Part shown: positions 1-8,405 of the stretch, piece after piece
Position numbering within the stretch: position 1 is the stretch's first letter
Layout of the letters: every line of letters begins with the position of its first letter
From: Candidatus Dormiibacterota bacterium
GTDB lineage: Bacteria > Chloroflexota > Dormibacteria > Aeolococcales > Aeolococcaceae
DNA length: 33,613 bases
Reading direction: 5' to 3'
Assembly: GCA_003142035.1 (NCBI GenBank)
Contig: PLOF01000127.1
Location: 1 to 33,613, forward strand
The notes under the pieces: generated by a model
Database searches by the model: none
What the model saw: the letters and a program-made list of their open reading frames with translations, nothing else
What the model was told of the DNA's origin: nothing
Translations under genes and position numbers: made by a program

Positions 1-51
1 CCTCCGCCCTACCCGAGCGCTCGCGCTTGGCGCGGCGCCCGGGCGGGCGGC

Positions 52-84
52 GGCCTGGGCACGCCTCAGGAGGCGTGCCCGGCC
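52..84 (-). terminator. Hairpin downstream of glnA
   Basis: A perfect 11-bp inverted repeat (GGGCACGCCTC at 57-67 and its complement at 70-80, 2-nt centre) is extended by GGCC arms at 52-55 and 81-84 across one bulged base. It begins about 10 nt after the glnA stop codon. No T-tract follows on the minus strand, so it would be an I-shaped terminator or a 3'-end-protecting stem. Confidence 0.6.
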
Positions 85-93
85 TCGCTCCGT

Positions 94-1536
94 TTATGCG
101 TCGTAATAAAGGAGGAACTCGTAGGGGTGCGGACGGAGGGCCACCGGGTCCACCTCGTTCTCGCGCTTGTAGGCGATGTAGGTCTCGATCACGTCGGGGG
201 TGAAGACGTCCCCCTTGAGCAGGAAGTCGTGGTCGGCCTCCAGGGCATCGAGAACCTCGGGCAGCGACCCCGGAAGATCCTTGACCTGGGCGGCCTCCTC
301 TCCCTCCAGCTCGTAGAGGTCGGCCTCGATCGGCTTGGGCGGCTCGATCTTGTTGGCGATGCCGTCCAGACCCGCCATCAGCATCGCGCTGAACGCGAGG
401 TACGGGTTGCAGGTCGGGTCGGGAGAGCGGAACTCCAGGCGCCGCGCCTTGGGCGAATCGCTGTAGGTGGGGATCCGGATACAGGCGCTGCGGTTGCGCG
501 CGCTGTACGCGAGCTTGATCGGTGCCTCGTAGCCGGGAACCAGGCGGCGGTAAGAGTTGGTGGTGGGCGCGGCCAGCGCGAGCAGTGCCGGAGCGTGCTT
601 CAGCAGGCCGCCGATGTACCAGCGACCGAGGTCGCTGAACAGCGCGTAGCCGTTCTTGTCGTAGAAGAGCGGGACGCCACCCTGCCAGAGCGACTGGTGA
701 ACGTGCATCCCGCTGCCATTGTCACCAAAGAGCGGCTTGGGCATGAAGGTCGCCGTATAGCCGTTCTGAGCGCAGACGTTCTTGACGATGTACTTGAACT
801 GCAAAACGTTGTCGGCCATCAAGGTGAGCGGGCCGAAGCGCATGTCGATCTCGGTCTGCCCCGCGGTGCCGACCTCGTGGTGGTGCACCTCGATGTCCAA
901 ACCGGACTCGAGCATCTTGAGGACGATGCGGCTGCGCAGGTCCTGGAGCTGGTCGGCCGGCGGGACGGGGAAGTACCCCCCCTTGAGCTTCGGACGGTAG
1001 CCGAGGTTGGCGCCGTCGCGACCACTGTTCCAGATGCCCTCATCGGAATCGATGTGGTAGTAACCCTCGTGGGAGTTCTGGTCGAAGCGGACCGAGTTGA
1101 AGATGTAGAACTCGAGCTCCGGTCCCCAGTAGGAGAGGTCGGCCACACCCGACTTGGCCAGGTAGGCCTCCGCCTTCTGGGCGATGTGACGCGGGTCGCG
1201 CGAGTAGGGCGCCCTCGTCAGCGGGTCCTTGACGTCGCAGACGATGGCCAGGGTCGTGACTTCCAAGCACGGGTCGATGAAGCAGCGGCCCGGGTCCGGA
1301 AAGAGGAGCATGTCGCTCTCGAAGATCTTCTGGAACCCGCGGATCGAGGAGCCGTCGAAGCCGATGCCGTTCTCGAAGAGGTCCTCGGTCAGCTCGCTCA
1401 CCGGGATGCTGAAGTGCTGCCACGTGCCGGGCAGGTCGGTGAAGCGCACGTCCACGAACTTGACGCCCGCCTCCTTGGCCCGCTTGATCACGTCCTTCGG
1501 GGTGGCCTTGCCTGCTTGTTTGGTCTCGTCTGCCAT
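94..1536 (-). CDS. glnA: Type I glutamine synthetase (GlnA, 480 aa)
   Basis: Catalyses ATP-dependent condensation of ammonium with glutamate to glutamine in the cytoplasm. The 480-aa length fits bacterial GS type I. Seen in order: FDGSS (Asp61), the GPELEFYIF metal-site strand, HHHEV and QTEID (glutamate ligands), the D-N-G-S-G-M-H-V-H loop with the intact Asn that holds substrate glutamate, GYEAP flap, NRSACIRIP arginines, [16 protein letters not shown] and a C-terminal [11 protein letters not shown] Tyr near residue 408 in DLYEL sits where the adenylylated Tyr of enterobacterial enzymes lies, although the flanking motif differs, so adenylylation is only possible. The ATG is preceded by AAGGGGAA. 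Of the three GS-family genes here this one matches the canonical housekeeping enzyme best. It lies downstream of ferredoxin, PII and Amt genes on the same strand. Confidence 0.97.
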   Translation of the reverse strand: MADETKQAGKATPKDVIKRAKEAGVKFVDVRFTDLPGTWQHFSIPVSELTEDLFENGIGFDGSSIRGFQKIFESDMLLFPDPGRCFIDPCLEVTTLAIVCDVKDPLTRAPYSRDPRHIAQKAEAYLAKSGVADLSYWGPELEFYIFNSVRFDQNSHEGYYHIDSDEGIWNSGRDGANLGYRPKLKGGYFPVPPADQLQDLRSRIVLKMLESGLDIEVHHHEVGTAGQTEIDMRFGPLTLMADNVLQFKYIVKNVCAQNGYTATFMPKPLFGDNGSGMHVHQSLWQGGVPLFYDKNGYALFSDLGRWYIGGLLKHAPALLALAAPTTNSYRRLVPGYEAPIKLAYSARNRSACIRIPTYSDSPKARRLEFRSPDPTCNPYLAFSAMLMAGLDGIANKIEPPKPIEADLYELEGEEAAQVKDLPGSLPEVLDALEADHDFLLKGDVFTPDVIETYIAYKRENEVDPVALRPHPYEFLLYYDA

Positions 1537-1671
1537 CCACTTCCCCTTGCAAACCGCTGGCCGCCGGCACGGCCCATCGGGCCGAGCCTCTGCTATCGCA
1601 ACTGAGTGAGCCTAACGAGTTCCAGGACGGATCCGCCATGGACTCGGAGGACGAGAGGCGGGGTTGGGGAC

Positions 1672-1688
1672 TTGTGCGAGACGCACAA
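1672..1688. promoter_or_regulatory. Operator-like 17-bp palindrome upstream of glnA
   Basis: TTGTGCG and its exact complement CGCACAA are separated by AGA. The element lies in the 259-bp gap between the ferredoxin stop and glnA, about 135-150 nt before the glnA ATG. Symmetry and position suggest a dimeric regulator site, but no family is assigned. The rest of this gap shows no gene and no convincing -35/-10 pair. Confidence 0.4.
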
Positions 1689-1795
1689 ACTGGTACCCGG
1701 AGATTTGCGTTGATTGCACAGACGTCGGGGTCGCCTCGACCGCCGGACGGGAGGCGCTTCCGGCCGCGCGATGCAGGCTGACGAGGGCCGGGACG

Positions 1796-2083
1796 CTAGG
1801 CGCGAGGCTTGATCTCGTCGAGCTTGGCCCGGGCTCCCGCCTTGTCCTTGAAGTACAGCTTGTTGAGGTCGACGTAGGCGATCTGAGCCGTCGGGACGTC
1901 CTCCTCGGCGAAGATCGCGTCGACGGGGCACGGGTCGACGCATGCGCCGCAATCGATGCACTCATCGGGATCGATGAACACCATGCGGTCGTCGTCGGTC
2001 TCGTGGATGCAGTCCACGGGGCAGACCTCGATGCAGGCTTTGTCCTTGAGGTCAACGCAGGTTTCGGTGACGATGTAGGTCAT
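1796..2083 (-). CDS. 7Fe ferredoxin ([3Fe-4S][4Fe-4S])
   Basis: A 95-aa soluble electron carrier. The cysteine pattern C9-x7-C17-x3-C21-P followed by C42-x2-C45-x2-C48-x3-C52-P is the classic seven-iron ferredoxin arrangement, with Cys9, Cys17 and Cys52 predicted for the [3Fe-4S] cluster and the others for [4Fe-4S]. Cys25 is an additional cysteine. The acidic DDD and DPDE stretches are typical. The C-terminal 40 residues form the usual alpha-helical tail. It sits between glnB and glnA on the same strand, with a hairpin separating it from glnB, so it is probably its own unit. The electron partner is not visible here; no glutamate synthase or nitrogenase gene lies in the window. The start ATG has only a weak GAG upstream. 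Confidence 0.93.
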   Translation of the reverse strand: MTYIVTETCVDLKDKACIEVCPVDCIHETDDDRMVFIDPDECIDCGACVDPCPVDAIFAEEDVPTAQIAYVDLNKLYFKDKAGARAKLDEIKPRA

Positions 2084-2136
2084 TGCAGCTCGAGTCTAGC
2101 AAAGGCCGCCTCACAATTCAGTCCCGACCCCGGGAA

Positions 2137-2167
2137 GGCCCCCTGCCCGGCACGGGGACAGGGGGCC
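2137..2167 (-). terminator. Hairpin downstream of glnB
   Basis: GGCCCCCTG-CCCG at 2137-2149 pairs with CGGGG-A-CAGGGGGCC at 2152-2167, a GC-rich stem with a small bulge and very short loop. It lies about 27-57 nt past the PII stop codon and before the ferredoxin gene. It is likely the end of the amt-glnB transcript; there is no U-tract. Confidence 0.55.
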
Positions 2168-2193
2168 CATGGGGCGGCCGGGACGCCGCCCGG

Positions 2194-2562
2194 TCAGTGG
2201 CCCCAGTGCTCGGCGTCGAGGTGGCGGATGGTCAGGTCCCCCCGCTCCCCGGTCCGGATGCGCACGGCCTCCTCGACCGGGAGGATGAAGATCTTGCCGT
2301 CGCCGATCTCGCCGGTGCGGGCGGCCGCGGCGATCGCCTCGACGACCGCCTCGACCCTGGAGTCCACCACCACCGCCTCGACCTTCACCTTCCGCTGCAG
2401 GGAGATGTGGACGCGGGTGCCCCGGTACATCTCGGTATAGCCACGCTGGCGGCCGCAGCCCAGCACCTCGGTGATCGTCAGCCCGGACGTCCCCAGGGTG
2501 TCGAGGGCGTCCTGGACCGCCTGGAGCCGGTCCGGCCGGATGATGGCCTCCACCTTCCTCAT
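2194..2562 (-). CDS. glnK: PII nitrogen regulatory protein (GlnB/GlnK)
   Basis: A 122-aa trimeric sensor of 2-oxoglutarate, ATP/ADP and, in many lineages, glutamine. Seen: N-terminal MRKVEAIIRP, the T-loop with GYTEMYRG (the Tyr corresponds to the uridylylated or adenylylated Tyr51), KVKVEAVV and the B-loop RTGEIGDGKIFILPVEEAVRIRTGERG region that binds nucleotide. The start ATG overlaps the Amt stop by 4 nt (ATGA), and AGGAG lies 10 nt upstream within amt. The amt-PII pairing is the standard GlnK arrangement: the known family role is to block Amt when nitrogen is plentiful. The T-loop segment RVHISLQRKV is somewhat unusual in sequence. The symbol follows linkage to amt; glnB is equally defensible. 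Confidence 0.96.
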   Translation of the reverse strand: MRKVEAIIRPDRLQAVQDALDTLGTSGLTITEVLGCGRQRGYTEMYRGTRVHISLQRKVKVEAVVVDSRVEAVVEAIAAAARTGEIGDGKIFILPVEEAVRIRTGERGDLTIRHLDAEHWGH

Positions 2563-4028
2563 GTCGTCGGCTCTCCTGAGACTGAGGCGAGTCGCTGATG
2601 AGTCGCCCCGGCAATCGCGTCAGGGTGAATATAGGCCCCTCCGGGCACCGGCATGAAGCTCTCCGGGTAACCCCACATGCCGTGCTCGCTGATATCGAGG
2701 CCCTCGATCTCGTCGCGCTCGCTCACCCTGAGCCCAACCGTCCTCTTGATGATCCAGAAGAGACCGAAGGAGAGGCAGAAGACGGTCGCGAAGATGGAGA
2801 CCACAGCCACCGCCTGGGCGCCCAGCTGGGCCCAGTTCCCCGTGTAGAAGAGGCCGCCCCGGCCGACCCCGTCGACCTTGGCGAGCAGCGGGTCGGCGAA
2901 GAGGCCACAGGAGAGAAGGCCCCAGACGCATGCCAGTCCGTGGGCGGAGAGGGCTCCCAGGGGGTCGTCGATGAACTTGTCGATGAAGTAGACGCCGAAG
3001 ACGACGATCACCCCGGCGATGGCACCGATGATCAGGGCGGCCCACGGCTGGACAAATCCGGACGGAGCCGTGATGGCGGCCAGCCCCGCGATCGCCCCAT
3101 TGCCGATCATGCCGACATCGAGGCTCTTCTGCCGGACGTAGATGACGGTCATGGCGGAGAGCGCCCCGGCGGCCGCGGCCAGGTTGGTGACGATGAGAAC
3201 GTCGGCGAAGTGCAGGTTGAGGGCCTCGAAGGTGGAACCGGGGTTGAAGCCCATCCACCCGAACCAGAGGATGAGCACGCCCAGCTGGGCGAGCGGCATG
3301 TTGTGCCCTGGGATCGCGTTGGGCTTGCCATCGCGGCCGTACTTTCCGATGCGCGGTCCGAGGAGGAGGAGCCCGGCGAAGGCGGCACTGGCACCGGTGA
3401 GGTGGACGACGCCCGATCCGGCGAAGTCCTGTACCCCGAGGCCGGCACCCAGCCAGCCGCCACCCCACACCCAGTGGCTGATCAGCGGGTAGATGAAGCC
3501 GGCGAAGGGGATGGCGAAGAGGATGTAGACGATGAACTTGGTCCGCTCCAGCATCGTCCCCCAGACGATCGCGAGAGAGATGGCGCAGAAGACGAACTCA
3601 AAGAAGAATTTGGCCGCCGCGGGGACGTCCGACCCGTGAAGGGCGGGCAGATCCAGCGTCGAGCCCGGGGTGAACGAGGGGAAGAAGCCTGCGCCGCCGC
3701 CGATGAGGTGGCCGAGGAATCCGCTCCCGGCGCCGAAGGCGAGAGCAAAACCCACACCCCACCACATGATCGAGCTGATCGAGAGGTTGACGATGATCTT
3801 GGCCACCACGGTGCCGACGTTCTTCATGCGGGAGAAGCCGACCTCGAGCATGGCGAAGCCGGCCTGCATGAAGAGGACCAGCATCCCGGCGAGGATCACC
3901 CAGACGGTGTCGACGGCGACGCCCGCGCTCTGGGCCGTCGTCTGAGCGGCGGCATGGGTGACGAGCGGGAATGTGGCCCCGACGATGGCCAGGCTGCCGC
4001 CGGCGCGAACGCGCGCGATTGGTCGCAA
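2559..4028 (-). CDS. amt: Ammonium transporter Amt
   Basis: Inner-membrane ammonium channel, 489 aa from the chosen start. A signal-like N-terminus (LAIVGATFPLVTHAAAQ) is followed by VWVILAGMLVLFMQAGFAMLEVGFSRMKN, the first channel helix of Amt/MEP/Rh proteins. Further family blocks include GFALAFG, FVFCAISLAIVWGTMLERTKF, the GGxVVHLTGASAAFAGLLLLGPR-like segment, WFGWMGFNPGS and DDPLGALSAHGLACVWG with its pore histidine. The C-terminal tail runs DEIEGLDISEHGMWGYPE, the cytoplasmic segment used for gating. I chose the TTG at 4026-4028 because GGAG lies 8 nt upstream and the resulting N-terminus is a good signal peptide. A longer frame to 4199 adds non-family sequence. Its stop overlaps the PII start. 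Confidence 0.95.
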   Translation of the reverse strand: MRPIARVRAGGSLAIVGATFPLVTHAAAQTTAQSAGVAVDTVWVILAGMLVLFMQAGFAMLEVGFSRMKNVGTVVAKIIVNLSISSIMWWGVGFALAFGAGSGFLGHLIGGGAGFFPSFTPGSTLDLPALHGSDVPAAAKFFFEFVFCAISLAIVWGTMLERTKFIVYILFAIPFAGFIYPLISHWVWGGGWLGAGLGVQDFAGSGVVHLTGASAAFAGLLLLGPRIGKYGRDGKPNAIPGHNMPLAQLGVLILWFGWMGFNPGSTFEALNLHFADVLIVTNLAAAAGALSAMTVIYVRQKSLDVGMIGNGAIAGLAAITAPSGFVQPWAALIIGAIAGVIVVFGVYFIDKFIDDPLGALSAHGLACVWGLLSCGLFADPLLAKVDGVGRGGLFYTGNWAQLGAQAVAVVSIFATVFCLSFGLFWIIKRTVGLRVSERDEIEGLDISEHGMWGYPESFMPVPGGAYIHPDAIAGATHQRLASVSGEPTT

Positions 4029-4157
4029 GTGAAGATCTCCGTGCCAGACCGAATCCTGCGGCGCCCAACCTAGCCGAGTTGGCCCACGGAGAACGGTGGG
4101 CGCCGCGCACCAAATGATGGCCAGGTTTTTTGGGCCAAACGCACAAAGGCCGCCCCC

Positions 4158-4185
4158 GGCCCTCCGCCGCTGAACGGGGAGGGCC
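4158..4185 (-). terminator. Hairpin downstream of the APC permease
   Basis: GGCCCTCC at 4158-4165 and its exact complement at 4178-4185 form an 8-bp stem with a 12-nt loop, 55 nt past the permease stop codon on the minus strand. It would separate permease from amt transcription. The remaining part of the 4029-4240 gap shows no gene. Confidence 0.45.
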
Positions 4186-4240
4186 AGGAGTGCGGCCATC
4201 TGGAGGAGAGGTGACGGGGCGCTGCGCGCGCCCCTCCCGG

Positions 4241-5848
4241 CTACGAGGCCACGGCCGAAGGGTGGGGGTGATGCACCCGGGCCGGCCGTCCGAGGCGGCT
4301 GCTGTTCCAGGCGAACCAGGCCGCTCCGGCGACGAACCAGACGACCACGATGAGGACGGCGGTCAGCGCGTCGCTCTGGGTCTGCGAGCCCACCACGGGC
4401 ACGCCGTTGACCTTGAGGTTGCCGGCCGTGAAGGCCAGGTAGAGGACGCCCAGCAGCATGGCCAGGTTGGCGATCGCCCCGAGGAAGGGCACCACCCTGT
4501 GCTTGATGAAACCTCGCTCATGGGCGCTCCAGAAGGCGACCATCGCGATCACGTTGGTCGCGCCGTAGACGAGGAAGGTGCCGATGTTGGAGCCGTAGAT
4601 GATGACCGCGAGGTGGTCAGTGTTGACGACGCCGTAGATACCCAGGATGGCGCTGACCCCGCCGAGGATCCAGACCCCCATGTGGGGGGTGGCGAACCGG
4701 CCATGGAGCATGCCGAGAATGGAGGGCATCTCCTTGTCCCGACCCATCGCGTAGGTGATCCGGACGCCGGTGTTGAGGCAGGCGAGCATGGTCCCGAAGA
4801 GAGCGATGAGGACGGTGGCGGCCACAATCAGGGCAAGCACCGTACCCACGCTGCCTCCGAAGATGATGTCGCCCATGTTCTTGATCATGGTGCCGATCGG
4901 GGCCGAGTCGGCGGCCGCGGCGGAGTAGCCGGTGAGGCTGCCGCCGCTCACCGAGCTGCCCACCACCATGTTGGCGGCGAAGTACTCGAACATGTACATC
5001 ACCAGTCCCTGGATGGCGAGCGACAGGAGGATGCCGCGGCGGATGTCCTTCTTGGGGTTCTTTGCCTCGGCCCCGAGCGAGGTTATGGACTCGAAGCCGA
5101 CCAGGAGCAGGATGGCGATCGTGCCCTGACCGAGGATGCCCGTGAAGCTGTGGTTGCCGGTGAGCACGGAGCCGATGGTGTTGTCGTAGTGCAGCCCCGG
5201 GTGGGTGACGCGGAAGACGATCGCGAAGAGGGCAAAGGCGACCAGCGCGACCAGCTGGATGACGTTGATCACGATCGCGGTCATGGTCGACCCGCTGATG
5301 CCCCGGAAGGCGACGTAGGTGTTGAGCAGGGTGAAGATCAGGACCACCGCGATCAGCAGCCCCGTGGAGGGCGAGTGCCCGGAGGCGATGCTGTAGAGGT
5401 ATCCGAAGAGGATGCCGCCGAATGCGGCCATGATCCCGGGGTAGATCCAGTAGTAGAGGTGGGCCAGCCAGCCCACCGAGAACTTGGCCACCCGGGCGAG
5501 GCTGCGGTGGTGGGCCTTCTCCTTGTCGAGGAGCGCGGCCTCGGCGAAGTAGTAGGAGGATCCGGTCCCGGCCCGCGGATAGCGGTTGGCCAGCTCGGAG
5601 TACGAGTAAGCGGTGAGAAAGGCCAGGATCAATGCGAAGGCCAGACCGATCCACATGTCGCTCGCCGTCGCCACGCCGCCGACCGACTGGCCCGCCTGAC
5701 TCTGGAAGGTGGTCCAGAGAAAGGCCCCGGGCGCGATCAGGGCCATGGCGTTGACGGTGACGCCGGTCAGGCTGAGCGTCTGCTTCATCCCCCCCGTGCC
5801 GCCGGCCACGCTGGGACCCGCATCCAGTTGTCTGGTCTCGATCGCCAC
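4241..5848 (-). CDS. APC-superfamily amino acid/amine permease
   Basis: A cytoplasmic-membrane secondary transporter of 535 aa with about 12-14 hydrophobic segments. The first segment reads LSLTGVTVNAMALIAPGAFLWTTF, matching the APC TM1 pattern in which the helix is broken by a small-residue motif around the substrate site. Later blocks are also APC-like: PRAGTGSSYYFAEAAL, the glycine-rich GILGQGTIAILLLVGFESITSLGAEAKNPKKDIRRGI stretch (FES...GAEAKNP is a family hallmark) and TYAMGRDKEMPSILGMLHGRFATP. The GTG start at 5846-5848 is preceded by GGAGGG with 6-nt spacing; a frame extending to 5893 lacks a ribosome site. It sits between GS2 and amt, so uptake of an amino acid or polyamine that GS2 could act on is a reasonable inference. 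The substrate cannot be read from sequence alone. Confidence 0.9.
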   Translation of the reverse strand: MAIETRQLDAGPSVAGGTGGMKQTLSLTGVTVNAMALIAPGAFLWTTFQSQAGQSVGGVATASDMWIGLAFALILAFLTAYSYSELANRYPRAGTGSSYYFAEAALLDKEKAHHRSLARVAKFSVGWLAHLYYWIYPGIMAAFGGILFGYLYSIASGHSPSTGLLIAVVLIFTLLNTYVAFRGISGSTMTAIVINVIQLVALVAFALFAIVFRVTHPGLHYDNTIGSVLTGNHSFTGILGQGTIAILLLVGFESITSLGAEAKNPKKDIRRGILLSLAIQGLVMYMFEYFAANMVVGSSVSGGSLTGYSAAAADSAPIGTMIKNMGDIIFGGSVGTVLALIVAATVLIALFGTMLACLNTGVRITYAMGRDKEMPSILGMLHGRFATPHMGVWILGGVSAILGIYGVVNTDHLAVIIYGSNIGTFLVYGATNVIAMVAFWSAHERGFIKHRVVPFLGAIANLAMLLGVLYLAFTAGNLKVNGVPVVGSQTQSDALTAVLIVVVWFVAGAAWFAWNSSRLGRPARVHHPHPSAVAS

Positions 5849-5962
5849 GATAGCCCTCCATGTGTGCTCAGGCCACAACTGACCACGTGGCAATGAGACT
5901 AGCTGGAGGAGAGGACCGATCAGAACGCCACTTTAGCCTCAAGATCGGGCCATATTTTTAGG

Positions 5963-5980
5963 CGTTGCGCCCAACGTTGG
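5963..5980. promoter_or_regulatory. Small inverted repeats upstream of the permease
   Basis: CGTTG-CGCC-CAACG (5963-5976) overlaps the palindrome CCAACGTTGG (5971-5980), about 115-130 nt before the permease start codon in the 230-bp gap after GS2. A regulator site is possible. No clear sigma-70 promoter was recognised in the gap. Confidence 0.25.
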
Positions 5981-6078
5981 ACGACCGAATAGCCCTGGCA
6001 TCTCGGTGCTTTCGGCGCCAACGATGCTGATGCGCGGCCGCCGCGCTGAAACTGCCACCGGGGACCCGCTGAGGGCGG

Positions 6079-7413
6079 TCAGAGGTAGCGGTCGAGCTCC
6101 CAGTCGGTGACATGAGCCGAGAACTGCTGCCACTCCAGCCGCTTGGCCTCGGCGAACCGCTCGACCAGCTCCGAGCCCAGGGCGTCGACGATGACGTCGT
6201 CGCTCACCAGGGCCGCGACCGCCTCGCTGAGCGAGTTGGGGAGGGAGCGGACGTAGCGGCTCTGCATCGCCTCGGGATCGAACTCGTACGCCTGCTCCTC
6301 GAGCGGAGGGGACAGCGGCAGCTCTCGCTCGATGCCGTCCAGGCCGGCGGCGAGCATGGCGCTGAAGGCGAGGTGGGGAATGCACGCGGCATCGGGACAA
6401 CGCAGCTCCACCCGGGCGTCGGTGCCCTCCGCCGGGCTCACCAGGGGGACGCGGATCAAGGCGCTCCGGTTGTTGTGGGCCCAGGTGATCTGGGCGGGCG
6501 CCTCGTAGCCGGCGATCAGCCGCTTGTAACTGTTGACGACCGGGGCGGTGACCGCGGCCAGCGCGGGCGCGTGCTCGAGCTGGCCGGCGATGAAGTGGCG
6601 GGCCAGCGGCGAGAGGTGGTACCGATCCTCCGCGTCGAAGAAGAGGTTGGCGCCGTCGCTCGCGCGGAGCAGCGTCTGGTGCGTGTGCAGACCGCTCCCG
6701 CTCACGCCGGCGAGAGGCTTGGGCATGAAGCTGGCCCGCAGCCCATGGGTGCCGGCCATGGCCCGCGCCGCGACCCGCAGCAGGAGGACTGCATCGGCGG
6801 CGGCGAGAGCCCCCTGGGAGGCCAGGTCGATCTCGTGCTGACCGCCGGCCACCTCATGGTGGCTGCTGTCGACGTCGATGCCCAGCTCCAGCAGGGTCGT
6901 CACCAGCTGGTCCCGTGCGCGGGTGCCCGCGTCGAGCGTGTCATCGAAGTAGCTGGCGGTGTCATTGGAGCGTGGCCGGCCACCCTCGGCCAGATCAAAA
7001 AGGAAGAATTCGACCTCACAGCCGACGTGGTAGGCAAAGCCGAGGTCGGCGGCACGCTGGAGCTGCCCGGCCAGCACGGCCCGTGCGTCACCGGAGAAGA
7101 TCTCGCCCTCTGGCGTCCGGAGGTGGCAGAAGACGCGCATCACCGGGCCGCCGTCCGCCACCTCCCAGGGCACCGCGGTCAGGGTCGCGGGATCGGGAAC
7201 CAGGTACATGTCGCTCTCGAGCACCCGGGCGAAACCCTCGATGGCCGAACCGTCGAACCACGCTCCCCGCTCGCAGACCTCGGCGAACCGGGAGGCGGGG
7301 ACGTTGACGCAGTTGACGGTGCCGAAGAGGTCCACAAACTGGAGCTGCAGGCGCCGAGCTCCCACCTGCTCGAGGCGGTGCACGGCGGCGGCGACGTCGT
7401 CAGGCTCGTTCAT
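6079..7413 (-). CDS. Glutamine synthetase family ligase (GS2), probably non-canonical substrate
   Basis: A 444-aa GS-fold ATP-dependent ligase, about the length of GSI-alpha enzymes and of gamma-glutamylamine ligases. Seen: WFDGSAIEGF, ESDMYLVPDP, CEVEFFLFD, HHEVAGGQHEID, GLHTHQT, YKRLIAGYEAP, NRSALIRVP and VELRCPD, so metal, ATP and phosphate-transfer residues are present. Two conserved positions differ from GlnA. The Asn of the glutamate-holding N-G-S-G loop is Ser (S-G-S-G), and the near-invariant NPYLAF block reads IPHLAF. Its start overlaps the kinase stop by ATGA, with GGAG 5 nt upstream, so it is translated with the kinase. An APC permease follows. A ligase acting on an amine or other amino donor, possibly under kinase control, is inferred; a true second glutamine synthetase is not excluded. 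Confidence 0.9.
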   Translation of the reverse strand: MNEPDDVAAAVHRLEQVGARRLQLQFVDLFGTVNCVNVPASRFAEVCERGAWFDGSAIEGFARVLESDMYLVPDPATLTAVPWEVADGGPVMRVFCHLRTPEGEIFSGDARAVLAGQLQRAADLGFAYHVGCEVEFFLFDLAEGGRPRSNDTASYFDDTLDAGTRARDQLVTTLLELGIDVDSSHHEVAGGQHEIDLASQGALAAADAVLLLRVAARAMAGTHGLRASFMPKPLAGVSGSGLHTHQTLLRASDGANLFFDAEDRYHLSPLARHFIAGQLEHAPALAAVTAPVVNSYKRLIAGYEAPAQITWAHNNRSALIRVPLVSPAEGTDARVELRCPDAACIPHLAFSAMLAAGLDGIERELPLSPPLEEQAYEFDPEAMQSRYVRSLPNSLSEAVAALVSDDVIVDALGSELVERFAEAKRLEWQQFSAHVTDWELDRYL

Positions 7414-8405
7414 CGATGCTCCAGAAGGATGGTGATGACCACGGCGAGGACGATGAACAGCGTGAAGCCGACACCGATCAGACCGCCGAGGAGCAGTATC
7501 CGCCGATCGGTCATCGTCGAGCCGGCGCGCTCCGGGCCGAGCACGAACTGGGCGAGGTCGATGTCGTCGAGATGCTCGAGGTCGTGGAGCATCTCCTCCG
7601 CCGACTGGTAGCGCTCCTCCGGATCCTTCCGGATCGCCTTGTGGATCACCGCGCCCAGGGGAGGCGACACGGCTCGATTGCGATCGTGGAGGGGCGTCGG
7701 TGGATCGTGGACGGTCTGGCTCATGACGGCCAGTGCGTTATCCCCCACGAAGGGCACCTGGCCGGCAAGGAACTCGTAGAGCATGATGCCCAGCGCGTAG
7801 ACATCGGTCCGTTGGTCCCCTCGCTTGCCCTCTATCTGCTCGGGCGCCATGTAGTCGGGGGTGCCCAGGCGGTCGTTGAGATATCGCCACGTCACGCGCC
7901 GCGCGCCCGCCATCAGGGCGATGCCGAAATCGAAGAGCTTGAGCTGCCCCTCGGTGGTGACCAGTACGTTCTCCGGCTTGAGGTCGCGATGGGCGATGCC
8001 GTGAGCGTGGGCGTGAGCCAGCGCACCGGCCAGCTGCTTGCCGTATTCGATCGCCTCATCGACACCAAGTGGCAGCCGGCCCCGGAGGTTCTGGCGGAGG
8101 GTCTCGCCCTCGACGTACTCCAGCACCAGGTACGGACGGCTGCGGTCGTCACCCACGTCGAGAGAGCGCTGCACGTTCGGATGGTCCAGGCGGCGTGCGA
8201 TGGCCGTCTCCCTGCGAAAGCGCTCAAAGGTCTGCGGGTCTCCGATGATGGCGAGTGACGGCACCTTGAGCACCACCCGCACCTGGGTGCGCTCGTCGAT
8301 CGCCTCGTAGGCCTCGCTGAAACCGCCCTCACCCAGCCTCCGCACGATGCGGTAGTGATCGACGACGGTGCCTGCGCTCAACTGGCCCTCGGATGCCACC
8401 GTCAT
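7410..8405 (-). CDS. Membrane-anchored Ser/Thr protein kinase (PknB-like)
   Basis: A 331-aa Hanks-type kinase with the kinase domain at about residues 17-275. Visible are the glycine loop LGEGGFSEAY, the VVLK lysine (Lys47), HRDLKPEN with catalytic Asp141, LFDFG with Asp159, and GTPDYMAPEQ. A juxtamembrane stretch precedes one transmembrane helix at about 304-327 (ILLLGGLIGVGFTLFIVLAVVITIL), after which only EHR remains. There is no PASTA or other extracellular sensor domain, so signal input must be intracellular or through a partner. I chose the ATG at 8403-8405 because it forms an ATGA overlap with the phosphatase stop; a GTG two codons upstream is the alternative. Its stop overlaps the GS2 start in the same manner. 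The phosphatase is the likely antagonist, and GS2 is a candidate substrate. Confidence 0.95.
   Translation of the reverse strand: MTVASEGQLSAGTVVDHYRIVRRLGEGGFSEAYEAIDERTQVRVVLKVPSLAIIGDPQTFERFRRETAIARRLDHPNVQRSLDVGDDRSRPYLVLEYVEGETLRQNLRGRLPLGVDEAIEYGKQLAGALAHAHAHGIAHRDLKPENVLVTTEGQLKLFDFGIALMAGARRVTWRYLNDRLGTPDYMAPEQIEGKRGDQRTDVYALGIMLYEFLAGQVPFVGDNALAVMSQTVHDPPTPLHDRNRAVSPPLGAVIHKAIRKDPEERYQSAEEMLHDLEHLDDIDLAQFVLGPERAGSTMTDRRILLLGGLIGVGFTLFIVLAVVITILLEHR

Noticed and set aside
14-23. CGAGCGCTCG as another LacI operator
   Set aside because: Only the central bases match and it lies past the glnA terminator at the window edge without promoter context.
127-1605. 492-aa plus-strand frame opposite glnA
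   Set aside because: Antisense mirror of a clear glutamine synthetase; composition rich in Val, Gly, Arg and Glu without family features.
2598-4073. 491-aa plus-strand frame opposite amt
   Set aside because: Asp/Glu/Gly/His-rich antisense artefact of codon bias in a membrane protein gene.
4130-5896. 588-aa plus-strand frame opposite the permease
   Set aside because: Low-complexity antisense of hydrophobic codons; the minus strand encodes a complete permease.
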